A DNA stretch of 64,000 nt from Parachryseolinea silvisoli. Its GTDB lineage: Bacteria > Bacteroidota > Bacteroidia > Cytophagales > Cyclobacteriaceae. Below, piece after piece: positions 1 through 8,828 of this stretch. Location of the stretch: positions 1-64,000 of the forward strand of contig NZ_JAIOAO010000007.1 in the NCBI RefSeq assembly GCF_021190955.1. The letters run 5' to 3'. The position numbers and the translations under genes were made by a program. Position 1 is the stretch's first letter, and every line of letters begins with the position of its first letter. Below the pieces are notes generated by a model. The model was not told the DNA's origin, did not search any database, and saw only the letters and a program-made list of their open reading frames with translations.

Positions 1-14
1 ATATACCTGTACGT

Positions 15-464
15 TCAGATATGCAACGGATCAAACACATAGCTAGGCTTGGGATATGATTCTATATAAAGAGAAATCCGTGAATTAATAAACCTCCCTA
101 ATTCTTGCATAAAATCGAACAAAGGGGCAGCCTCATCATGATTTAAGTGAATAATTGAATTAGTATAAAATTCCATTTCCTCAACCGAATTAAGGTAATA
201 GTGCAATTCACAAGTCAACAAATCAACAATCACCTCTTTACTCTCACCATTTAAGAAGGCTTCGGAATCAACCGCTGACGGCAACTTCGTCTCGTTCCCT
301 GCATAAAAATACCTCGCATTATAATTTTTAATATGAAGAAAATTAAAAAAAGCGTTTTGTTTATCCATATTAACATCTTCTACCCTTACTTCGAGAACTA
401 TATCATCTCCTTCCATGTCTCGAATAATTTCAGCCCACTTTTCCGATAAGAATATTCTGCTCAT
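15..464 (-). CDS. Candidate immunity protein of the Rhs toxin locus
   Basis: A 149-aa soluble, acidic protein with no signal peptide or membrane segment. I do not recognise a family. Its ATG overlaps the stop of the preceding Rhs gene by 4 bp (ATGA), so the two are translationally coupled. It is the last gene of the minus-strand train that I can see. A small cytosolic protein placed directly after a polymorphic-toxin tail is the usual position of the cognate immunity gene, so that role is inferred from context only. It is rich in Asp, Glu and aromatic residues, which fits an inhibitor that binds a basic toxin domain. It could instead be an unrelated small gene. Confidence 0.6.
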   Translation of the reverse strand: MSRIFLSEKWAEIIRDMEGDDIVLEVRVEDVNMDKQNAFFNFLHIKNYNARYFYAGNETKLPSAVDSEAFLNGESKEVIVDLLTCELHYYLNSVEEMEFYTNSIIHLNHDEAAPLFDFMQELGRFINSRISLYIESYPKPSYVFDPLHI

Positions 465-3400
465 AATCCTCTGCCTAAAAATCCAATAAATTCATTAGTA
501 ACCGCATTGAACCTTGCACCTAAACCGTCAGCCATTTTATACTCTATCACTGTACCAAAGGTCGCGTGCGGTTTAACCGATTGAGTTCCATTTCTCATAA
601 TAAACTTTAATGCTTCTTTACCAGCGGCATGTCGAGCTGCGTCCTTGGTCAAGTTTGTCGTTATACCGACCACCCTGGCAATATTGGGATGTTTTTGTAA
701 CGCCCGTGCAACTAACGATATACCACCCTTACCTGCAGACAATGCACTTCGATAACCCCTTATTGCACTAAATCCCGCTCCGCCAGGCGTTGCCCACGTA
801 GCCGCACTTGACGACCCGCCCTGTTGAGTTCGTTGCAGTGTTCCTCCCGCAAAAATATTAGTGGGTTGGTTCCAGTACATATCCCACAATGCATCAGCGC
901 TTAGCCCATCATAACTTATATTCTTGTTATAAAAAGAAGCATATCCATCTATAAAATCTTGAGTATAACCATCCGGAAGGAGCGTGCTAGCATTGTCAAT
1001 TACAAATGCATAGTCCAACGCTGTCTGAAAATCACCTTCTCCCACCACTATCGTTCTTTCTATACCATCTTTTACTTCTACCTCTTCGCCGGTATTTGCA
1101 TTTTTATAGATAGTAAAAGCTCCATCCGGATCGGTACCACTAATCGGATTGTTACCCAGACCTATATAGGGAGAATAATATTGCCCAGCAGGATCAATAG
1201 TTGTCCACCTTCCAATCACCGGATCAAACTCCCTCAATTCAAAATGATTCCAGCCCGTCTCTTCATCGCGTTCTGCAAATTGACCCTGATACTGGTACCG
1301 GTATCCGCGATTAACCGGCTGCAATACTTGATCTATCTGCTCCGGCGAAGCGCCTTCCGCCAGCAACCGGATCTCCGAGCCGCTCAGCGCCTTGTCAAAG
1401 ATATGCACTTCATCAATTGATCCATTCATTGGCAATTGAATATTCGTCGCCGTAGTCCGCGATGCACCTATCAGGATGTCGCCTGCCGATGGACCCGAGC
1501 TAAAAAAACTAAACGCAGTACTGTAACCATCAGGTTGACCGTCAATGTAAAAACGGAATGTGCTGCCGTCGCCCACAACCGCCACGTGGTGCCATTCCGT
1601 ATCATTGATGGCATAGTCCGTACCGGTACCCAGATTTACCGAAGAACCGTCTCCTCGCGTCGAACTGAAACGCAATGCATGCGTGCCAAAGGCACCACTG
1701 TAGGTATCAAACACAAACGCAAATCCTTTCTGGCTGCCGCTTGCCGTGCTCGACACAATCGCGCTCCGGGCATTGAGATCGTTCAGCTTGATATAGGCGG
1801 CAATCGTAAACACACCTGTGTTCTGGACAAACGACAGCTTGTCCGTAGACCCCTCCAGTTTGACATAACTATTGACACCGTTAAAGCTGTAGGCCTTGTT
1901 CGCCTCGCCATCGACACCCGTGGTGAGCACTGCGCCACTCACCGTACCATTCAGACCATTACCACTTTGATCCTGCGCATTACCTGAAAACGCGTATTGG
2001 CCTTTCAGGTTTTTCCGGAGCAGCGCTGCCGGTGCAGGTTCTGAAGAAATGGTACGCAGCACATCTCCCCACACACCGTAATCCGTCGCTTGCGAAACAT
2101 AGCTTGTCGTGTGGGTCACACTAATATCATCAAACCATACCCGCGCCTCCGGACTTTCGTTCGAAACCCAAACATAAATATACTTACCTCCGGCTGGTAT
2201 AATCACAGGTTGTGGCAGGTAAACACGCTCATGCGCGTCATCCAACACTTCTTCACCCGGGGCAAAGCCTGCCTCCGCCGGGATCGGCTGGCGGTACCCG
2301 CCGATACGCACCATGTTCTCGTCAAAGATAATGTAGCTCAGGTAGGCATTGGGACGTTCTTCCTCATCTGCATAGTTCAAAAAGCCGGGCGCCGACAACG
2401 CACCGTTAAACCATTCCGATACCCGAACAGGTGTTGCACCGTCAACGCCCCCTGCAAAAGCAAACGTATTGCCTAACATAGTCGATAATAAAGACAGCGT
2501 AATACCCGTGTGGCTATACGAGGTCTTCTCTTCGAAGCGTACATAGGCTTCTGCCCGGACCGTGTCGCCCGGTTGTACCGTCAGCGCAATAGCCGGTCCT
2601 GTCGACTTCTGCGACATCAGCGTACCTGGGGTGTCGTTCCAATACAGGTAGGCCGACCGCGATGGGTTTGGTACCTCGCGGGTGCCAGCTGTATGATTCA
2701 TATGCATGTCTCCCGGCTCGGTCACAGTCTCCCAAATGTTCTGGAAGTATTGAGTTTCTTCTATGCGTGGATTACGAATACTTTCTTCTTCGCTATCCTC
2801 CATCGTCGCAGTGTATGTCTTTACATCCTCTCGTACCAGCGCACGCACGTTGCCCAAATGATCGGTCAGCTCATACGCCAGGCTACCATCCTGCGCAGGA
2901 TAATAGGTACCGACTTTTCCGGCGGCATACACAGGCATTTCTATCTTCGTGACCGGATTAGTATTCGTTGAATCTTGATTTCCCTCCTGATCGTATACAT
3001 TCAGAATATTTCCAGAAGCATCGCGGATGTACCATGTCGTACGATTTAGCGCATAGTTGACCTTCGCCATCCGGAAGCCGCGATCGTCATACAGGTACTC
3101 TACCTGCTTATCTTCAGGCCGTTTCTCGCTTGTGGGATATACAGCAATGACTTTACCCGTCACATCGTAGTCAACGTATTGATCATCACCTTCGGTTTTA
3201 TCGATTTTGGTAGTACGACCGATTTCATCATACGCATACGCCTGCGCGTACCCATCGATCGACGTCAGTTGGTTCGTATTGTTTTTATAGTGATACTGGA
3301 ACGTATGCTGCTGCCGTGACTGATCATTGTACCGATTCAGTTTCTGAATATTCCCATTCGCGTCGTACTCCATACCCGTCAGGCGGAAACGGTTCCCTCC

Positions 3401-5629
3401 CCAGCTATACGTGTTCAGGGTATTATTAGCTTCCGCCCAGCTGGCATCCTTCACCTGATACTTGTCATCATATTCATACACATACATTCCCGTCAGATCG
3501 CCGCCCGTGGCGCCACGCGCTTTGGTCGTACGCCAACGCGCCGCGGAGATCAGGCCATTGTACAAGGCAACGCCGCGATCGCCCGTTTGTTTTACCGCCT
3601 CCACCACACGCACCTCGATCTCTACGCTTTGCAGCGTCGCGTTTGTAAGCTTCGTGTTGCTCGCCGTCCACCGGTAAATACCCGCCACAGCGGCGGTAAC
3701 ATTCGGCACCCGGTAGGTTTGCTGGCTGTTGTCGGCATTCGTGCTGCTTATATTCGTCCAGGTGCCATTAGCATTCTTCTTTTCCCAAACAATTGTTCCA
3801 TACGTACCTTTGGAAGTGGCCGGTAACTCCAGCGTATTCCCCAACGGAACATCTACCTGGCGTACCTGGTCGAAGATTTTTTGCGGCGCATACGTCAGTG
3901 ATTTCGTGATGATCGCACCCGTAGTTGGATTGACCAATGGTTCCAGCATCGTATAGCCCAGATAGTTCAACGAAACCGACATCGACAAAGAGCCATTATT
4001 GGCATAACCGACAAAATTAGGAATCGACGTAAGGGCGTTGTTTGAGACATTGATGGTATTCACTTTCGTATTCGTCAGTAAAACCTGAGGAACCGAGGTA
4101 AACTTGTTGTTCATCACCCGAAACAAGACTAGCGACGTACAGTTCCCGATACTCACCGGGAAGGCACCCGTAAAATAATTATCACTCAGGTTCATGTCCA
4201 CCAGCTTGGTCCAGTTTGTTCCAAACCACGCAGGCAGATCGCCCGACAGCCTGTTGTTATACAGGTATAGCTCGGTCAGCTCGGTCAGCGTCTGATACGA
4301 TTCAGGAATCCCGCCCGTGAAATCATTCCTGTATAAGTACAACGTTTTCAGCTTGGTCAATCCGTCCAGCGACGGCAGCGGCCCTGAAAAATGGTTCTCA
4401 AATAATTGCAGCGTGGTCAGCTGACGAAGGGCCGAAAAGGCAGCCGGGATTTCTCCGGACAGCTTATTCTTGCTCAGATACAGCGTTTGTAACAACGTCA
4501 GGTTACCGAGCGATACGGGAATCTCGCCGCTCAATTGGTTCGACGCAAGGTTGAACCCGACCATCTCCACCAGGTTCCCTATGTTGATAGGGATACCACC
4601 CGTGAGTCTATTCGTATTAAAATCAAGCACCTGCAGTTTTACAAGTTCTGTAACAGAGGCGGGGATAGAACCTGTCAGCGCATTGCCGTTCAGCCGCAGT
4701 TCCGTTAGCTTGGTAAGATTACCGATCTGCTGCGGAATCTCTCCGCTCAACTGGTTATTGTTCATCCGGAGGGTCACCAAACTGGTCAACTCCGAAATGC
4801 CTGCGGGAATAGGGCCCGTAAGGCCGGCCTGCGAAAGATTCAGTAATGTCAGCTTCTCCAAATTGGAGATGCTCGTCGGGATACTCCCCGACAAGGAGTT
4901 GCTCTGAAGTTCGAGCACCTCCAGGTTCGACAGATTACCAATGTCAGTGGGAATAGTGCCCGTCAACGCGCATATTTCGATCGAGAGCGTCTTCAGATTG
5001 ACCAGCGAACATATACTTGTCGGGATAGAACCGCCTAAAGTACGGTTGGCTGTCAGCGAAAGAATGGTCAGGTTCGTGGCGTTGCCTACATTCGACGGAA
5101 TACCGCCAGTCAACGCATTGGATTGCAGGTCCAGTGTCCTGAGCGCCGGCAAATCGAAAAGCCCCGACGGGATCGCCCCGGTAAGACCGCAATTCGACAG
5201 GTTCAAGTCTAGTAGGGTCTGGATTGTCGTCAACGATGTTGGAATGGTTCCGCCCATCGCCGCGTTGTTATAGATCACCAGTAATCTGAGCTTCTGCAGG
5301 TTACCAATTACCGCAGGAAGTGGCCCCGTGAGCTTATTGTTCGTCATGCTGATCTCCACGATGTCACCATTCTCCACTTTGATCCCATACCAGGTACCAA
5401 ATTGCGCGCTGGTGGCCGAGGCCGGCCAGGCACCCGCCGCAGGCCAGTTGGTTTTCTTCGTCCAGGCAATGCCGCCCATATTGTCATACAATGACTTTAA
5501 TACAGCGAACTCCACGTCGTCCGATACTACGTTCGTCTGTCCGAACGAGTGAATACTCACCAACAGGGACGTCAGAAGAAAGATCCAGAAAAGCCGGCCG
5601 GCTTGTATACGTTTTATCATACTGGACAT
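461..5629 (-). CDS. Secreted LRR-Rhs-LamG protein with variable C-terminal (toxin-like) tail
   Basis: A 1722-aa exported protein. In order: a signal peptide (about 1-31), a leucine-rich-repeat block (about 50-560) of the LxGxIP type usual in plant receptor kinases, an Ig-like segment, YD/Rhs repeats (about 690-900), a carbohydrate-binding-like region, a LamG/concanavalin-like domain (about 1240-1420), and the Rhs-associated core near 1490 (GRWTTIDPAGQYYSPYIGLG). After the core comes a tail of about 205 aa ending in NEFIGFLGRGL that I cannot assign. In polymorphic toxins this tail is the effector and the Rhs shell encloses it. The Rhs section starts at LYNGLISAARW, the point that normally continues the Rhs segment found at the end of the upstream protein. 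The gene begins 3 bp after that protein's stop and overlaps the small downstream gene by 4 bp. No type IX sorting domain is seen. Confidence 0.85.
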   Translation of the reverse strand: MSSMIKRIQAGRLFWIFLLTSLLVSIHSFGQTNVVSDDVEFAVLKSLYDNMGGIAWTKKTNWPAAGAWPASATSAQFGTWYGIKVENGDIVEISMTNNKLTGPLPAVIGNLQKLRLLVIYNNAAMGGTIPTSLTTIQTLLDLNLSNCGLTGAIPSGLFDLPALRTLDLQSNALTGGIPSNVGNATNLTILSLTANRTLGGSIPTSICSLVNLKTLSIEICALTGTIPTDIGNLSNLEVLELQSNSLSGSIPTSISNLEKLTLLNLSQAGLTGPIPAGISELTSLVTLRMNNNQLSGEIPQQIGNLTKLTELRLNGNALTGSIPASVTELVKLQVLDFNTNRLTGGIPINIGNLVEMVGFNLASNQLSGEIPVSLGNLTLLQTLYLSKNKLSGEIPAAFSALRQLTTLQLFENHFSGPLPSLDGLTKLKTLYLYRNDFTGGIPESYQTLTELTELYLYNNRLSGDLPAWFGTNWTKLVDMNLSDNYFTGAFPVSIGNCTSLVLFRVMNNKFTSVPQVLLTNTKVNTINVSNNALTSIPNFVGYANNGSLSMSVSLNYLGYTMLEPLVNPTTGAIITKSLTYAPQKIFDQVRQVDVPLGNTLELPATSKGTYGTIVWEKKNANGTWTNISSTNADNSQQTYRVPNVTAAVAGIYRWTASNTKLTNATLQSVEIEVRVVEAVKQTGDRGVALYNGLISAARWRTTKARGATGGDLTGMYVYEYDDKYQVKDASWAEANNTLNTYSWGGNRFRLTGMEYDANGNIQKLNRYNDQSRQQHTFQYHYKNNTNQLTSIDGYAQAYAYDEIGRTTKIDKTEGDDQYVDYDVTGKVIAVYPTSEKRPEDKQVEYLYDDRGFRMAKVNYALNRTTWYIRDASGNILNVYDQEGNQDSTNTNPVTKIEMPVYAAGKVGTYYPAQDGSLAYELTDHLGNVRALVREDVKTYTATMEDSEEESIRNPRIEETQYFQNIWETVTEPGDMHMNHTAGTREVPNPSRSAYLYWNDTPGTLMSQKSTGPAIALTVQPGDTVRAEAYVRFEEKTSYSHTGITLSLLSTMLGNTFAFAGGVDGATPVRVSEWFNGALSAPGFLNYADEEERPNAYLSYIIFDENMVRIGGYRQPIPAEAGFAPGEEVLDDAHERVYLPQPVIIPAGGKYIYVWVSNESPEARVWFDDISVTHTTSYVSQATDYGVWGDVLRTISSEPAPAALLRKNLKGQYAFSGNAQDQSGNGLNGTVSGAVLTTGVDGEANKAYSFNGVNSYVKLEGSTDKLSFVQNTGVFTIAAYIKLNDLNARSAIVSSTASGSQKGFAFVFDTYSGAFGTHALRFSSTRGDGSSVNLGTGTDYAINDTEWHHVAVVGDGSTFRFYIDGQPDGYSTAFSFFSSGPSAGDILIGASRTTATNIQLPMNGSIDEVHIFDKALSGSEIRLLAEGASPEQIDQVLQPVNRGYRYQYQGQFAERDEETGWNHFELREFDPVIGRWTTIDPAGQYYSPYIGLGNNPISGTDPDGAFTIYKNANTGEEVEVKDGIERTIVVGEGDFQTALDYAFVIDNASTLLPDGYTQDFIDGYASFYNKNISYDGLSADALWDMYWNQPTNIFAGGTLQRTQQGGSSSAATWATPGGAGFSAIRGYRSALSAGKGGISLVARALQKHPNIARVVGITTNLTKDAARHAAGKEALKFIMRNGTQSVKPHATFGTVIEYKMADGLGARFNAVTNEFIGFLGRGL

Positions 5630-5632
5630 ATG

Positions 5633-8600
5633 TTAACGGTTTGCAGGGTTTAGGGTCGAGTGTTGCAACATTCGCTGGTATACCGGACTGTCAGCACTAT
5701 ACTGTTGGAGTGAAGGAATCTCCGTGCCGGATCCCACGGGCGGCTCCGGTAAAAAGCGAAGCAAGGGTGCGTGTGTCATCGTCGTTGCACGCAACGCCTC
5801 CGGCACAGCGTGACTCCGATAAGGGTCAACTACACCTGCTGTCGGAATCAGATTATTCATATCGCTCTCGTAGTAGTCCAGCACCATCCCAAAGGCATCG
5901 TTCCCGTCCGCACCCGGGTCTTGTAGCGGATCCGGGTGGTTGATCTGTCGCAGCCAGCCTTGAATGTTATATACGAAGTCTACACCCTGCGTTTTGTTAC
6001 CTAGCTCAATGCGCTTCAACGGGCCGTGCAGGTAATACTCGTAACGGGCACGGAGAAATTTCTCGCCTGTTGCCGTCGTGCTGGTGTAGGCCTTGCTTAA
6101 CCGTTTGTCGGCATCGTATTCATAATGATGATAAAACTCCTCTAGCGGTTTATTCGATCCGGCGCCCGGAGCACCCGGCGCTGCATAAGTCAGGTTTGAT
6201 ACCATCAGTACATTCCCAAGGAAGTTGTAGCGGTAGCGCACCACAAATATCATCGGCAATTTCGCCGGCTTCTGCGCCATCCAGACTACGCGTCCCAGCT
6301 CGTCGTAGCTATACCAGGTCATCATGTTTTGATTTTCGCTTCGTGACACAGCACCCCGGACATAGCGTTGTGTGTATTCAGATTCGGGCAACGCCGTTGT
6401 GTTTCGGAAATTCCCGTCAGGAACATCATAGGTTGTTCTCACCCAGCTTCTTTTAGCCGTTGCTGGCCAACTGATTTCATGCGACAATTTCTCTAACTGC
6501 CCTTCCATCGGCGATCCACGGAATGCAGGGTCATTCATGGCCACAAAATCCAGCGTGCTGGCGACATCAATATATTCTCCCGACTCCACCGCTCTGCTCA
6601 GCATATCGTAATGGGTATACGAGAAATAGCCTTTCGCTCGCTGCACGGCGTTCTGAGAAAACCTTATCTGACCATCTTTACGATAGACATACCGTGTCGT
6701 ACCAGCATCCGGCTCGGTCATCTCCAAAAGCCTTCCCTGAAAATCATATATGTATGTGGTTTTATCGATCGCTGGATATTTGACCGTCAGGTCGGCGTCA
6801 GAAAACCATTCCAGCATGCCATTGGGCGACACCGCCGAAACCAATCGCCCAGCATCGTCGTAAAAGTTGTAGACAACATCTTTATAGGCCTTTATATCCA
6901 CCAGGCCTTCCTCGCCATCTCCGTGCGCTGTTACCAGCACTCTGCCGGATAGGTCTGCCCAGCTATAGACGAACCTGCCCTGCTCATCTTTTACCATTGA
7001 CCTAACCACGCCACTATCCAGCTTATTTTTAATTCTGTGGTCCGTTAATCCCAACGTACGTCTTCTTTTCAAATAGTCATCAAGCAACCCTCGTGTTGCC
7101 CCTTTGTATTCCGTCTGGTCGTGCCCCGTACCCAAGTGGTGCTGATCGCCAGGACCTGCACTCTGTCGGATTTTTCCATCCGCCATATTGGGAAACTCGA
7201 CTGTGCGTGCGTATGGATAGTTTGTACGAGGAGTGTTTGGTTCCAGTGTGTTCTGCGCGCTGTAGTACCATCCCAACGAGCCCTCACCGCTGCCGGCCAT
7301 CCCAAGTGGTTCGAGCATGGTTCCCGCGCCGGCTGTACCCTCCCGATCGAAGTCCTTATACCCATAGGCGCCTCCGGTAGAAGACAACGCGAAGAGGCTA
7401 CTGTACGAAAACGCATTGTATTTGATCGGCGCAGCCAGGGTTTGCCCCGCCGGCTTGTCAAAGCGATCGTACAATGGCTGGCTGGCTAGTATCCGCCCCG
7501 TAGTAAGGTTACGCGTCTGCGTTTGCAGCGGACCGCCGTCTCTACGAAAATAAGCCTTTGATTCACCAGCAACATGGAAGACAGTATCATTGCCATTTTT
7601 ATGCCACGTACCGTCATAGGCTGTCGTCTGTATCCAATTCAGCTCGCCATCAGCTATACGTACACTTGCCTGTATCACCAGCGTTGGCCCCCACGTGCCG
7701 GTGCCGTTATCTCTCCCCTTTAAATAATACGTACCACTTCTGTCCAGATCACTACCCACGATCGTCACTCCGTTATTAAAAGGTCGGTCTATTTCCGGCG
7801 CGTCGCTGGCATCTTTCACCCAATAATAGGTGGCAAACTTGAGCAAGTGCGTTTTGTCACCGTTTGCCAAAATGATAGTATTATATCCTGGCTTTTGAAC
7901 CTGAATGATCGATGCCACCGGAGGTACATAGTCGATCACCACATGTGCAGGCGTCGTAGCCGTCGACCAACAATCAAGGGATGCCGTGTACTTACGCACG
8001 TAATAATCTCCCGGCTCGAACACTACCCTGGCGGTATTTCCCATCGGAATAGACAAGTCCCTACCATCGGGTGTACGTTGCCAGTAATGGAATGCAGCAC
8101 CGGAACTCGTCGTAAGCGTTGTTTTGCGATACACCGACGATAATACCGAAGGTGTGGCAGCCGTTGTTTCGACCGTGACAGTCTTAGACGTCTCGCTGCT
8201 GACGCAAGAACCACTTCTTCCCTGTACATAAAAGGTCGTAGTGCGCGTGAGATTGCTAAACGACGCGGTCGTGCCGCTGGCCGAATATCCAGCGGGGACA
8301 GAACGCCATGTATAGTTCACGCCCGCCAACGGGTTGGTAATTGCCAACGATACGTTCCCTACACTGCAAAATTGAGTAGTCGCTACAGGGCCGAGCGTAA
8401 TCGGTGCCACGGCGCCAATGTCCACATTTCTTTTAATAACCTTAAGCTCATCTGTAGGGCAGTTTAAATTTGATGTACAGCCGACCTCCATCTTTACCTC
8501 ATACGTACCCCCCGCGGGAAAGACGTAGCTAAATGAGGGGCTATGATTGGGCGGCTGTCCTGATCCTGATACATAGGGAAATGTCTGTTCGTATTCTCGT

Positions 8601-8794
8601 ACGCCATTTACATACCATGTAAACACATTATAATGTGCCGTACAAGCTGAACGAAATGTAAGCTGCACACCCACGCAACCTGACCTGGGCCAGGTCTCTG
8701 TGCAACTGGGTTCGGACTGTGCATAAGCAATCTTATTCAGCCCTATAGCAGCTATCACCAACAAAAAGAAGCGCAAGAAAAATAAACGTATCAT
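5633..8794 (-). CDS. Secreted Ig/PKD-like and Rhs-repeat protein (DUF6443-like)
   Basis: An exported protein of about 1053 aa with Cys-rich Ig/PKD-like domains in the first 350 residues and YD/Rhs repeats in the second half (for example DFQGRLLEMTEPDAGTTRYV and YSYDELGRVVW). It resembles the Bacteroidota Rhs proteins annotated with DUF6443. I chose the ATG at 8794 because it gives a compact signal peptide (MIRLFFLRFFLLVIAAIG, then AYAQ). Upstream in-frame starts reach 8851, which would overlap the preceding gene by 23 bp. The Rhs repeats stop soon after FVYNIQGWLRQINHPDP and FGMVLDYY, a point where related single-chain proteins continue. That continuation is encoded in the next gene, 3 bp downstream. 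It probably works with its two large neighbours as one shell. Confidence 0.82.
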   Translation of the reverse strand: MIRLFFLRFFLLVIAAIGLNKIAYAQSEPSCTETWPRSGCVGVQLTFRSACTAHYNVFTWYVNGVREYEQTFPYVSGSGQPPNHSPSFSYVFPAGGTYEVKMEVGCTSNLNCPTDELKVIKRNVDIGAVAPITLGPVATTQFCSVGNVSLAITNPLAGVNYTWRSVPAGYSASGTTASFSNLTRTTTFYVQGRSGSCVSSETSKTVTVETTAATPSVLSSVYRKTTLTTSSGAAFHYWQRTPDGRDLSIPMGNTARVVFEPGDYYVRKYTASLDCWSTATTPAHVVIDYVPPVASIIQVQKPGYNTIILANGDKTHLLKFATYYWVKDASDAPEIDRPFNNGVTIVGSDLDRSGTYYLKGRDNGTGTWGPTLVIQASVRIADGELNWIQTTAYDGTWHKNGNDTVFHVAGESKAYFRRDGGPLQTQTRNLTTGRILASQPLYDRFDKPAGQTLAAPIKYNAFSYSSLFALSSTGGAYGYKDFDREGTAGAGTMLEPLGMAGSGEGSLGWYYSAQNTLEPNTPRTNYPYARTVEFPNMADGKIRQSAGPGDQHHLGTGHDQTEYKGATRGLLDDYLKRRRTLGLTDHRIKNKLDSGVVRSMVKDEQGRFVYSWADLSGRVLVTAHGDGEEGLVDIKAYKDVVYNFYDDAGRLVSAVSPNGMLEWFSDADLTVKYPAIDKTTYIYDFQGRLLEMTEPDAGTTRYVYRKDGQIRFSQNAVQRAKGYFSYTHYDMLSRAVESGEYIDVASTLDFVAMNDPAFRGSPMEGQLEKLSHEISWPATAKRSWVRTTYDVPDGNFRNTTALPESEYTQRYVRGAVSRSENQNMMTWYSYDELGRVVWMAQKPAKLPMIFVVRYRYNFLGNVLMVSNLTYAAPGAPGAGSNKPLEEFYHHYEYDADKRLSKAYTSTTATGEKFLRARYEYYLHGPLKRIELGNKTQGVDFVYNIQGWLRQINHPDPLQDPGADGNDAFGMVLDYYESDMNNLIPTAGVVDPYRSHAVPEALRATTMTHAPLLRFLPEPPVGSGTEIPSLQQYSADSPVYQRMLQHSTLNPANR

Positions 8795-8828
8795 AGGAAG
8801 ACAAGTCATCATAGTTGCCAAATAGTTG

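Noticed and set aside
2090-3956. Several plus-strand frames of 70-153 codons opposite the LRR-Rhs gene
   Set aside because: Shadows of the large minus-strand gene; no start context or plausible proteins.
3960-5480. Apparent DNA repeat array or CRISPR
   Set aside because: The periodicity of about 72 bp is the codon pattern of leucine-rich repeats within one reading frame; there are no identical repeats with unique spacers.
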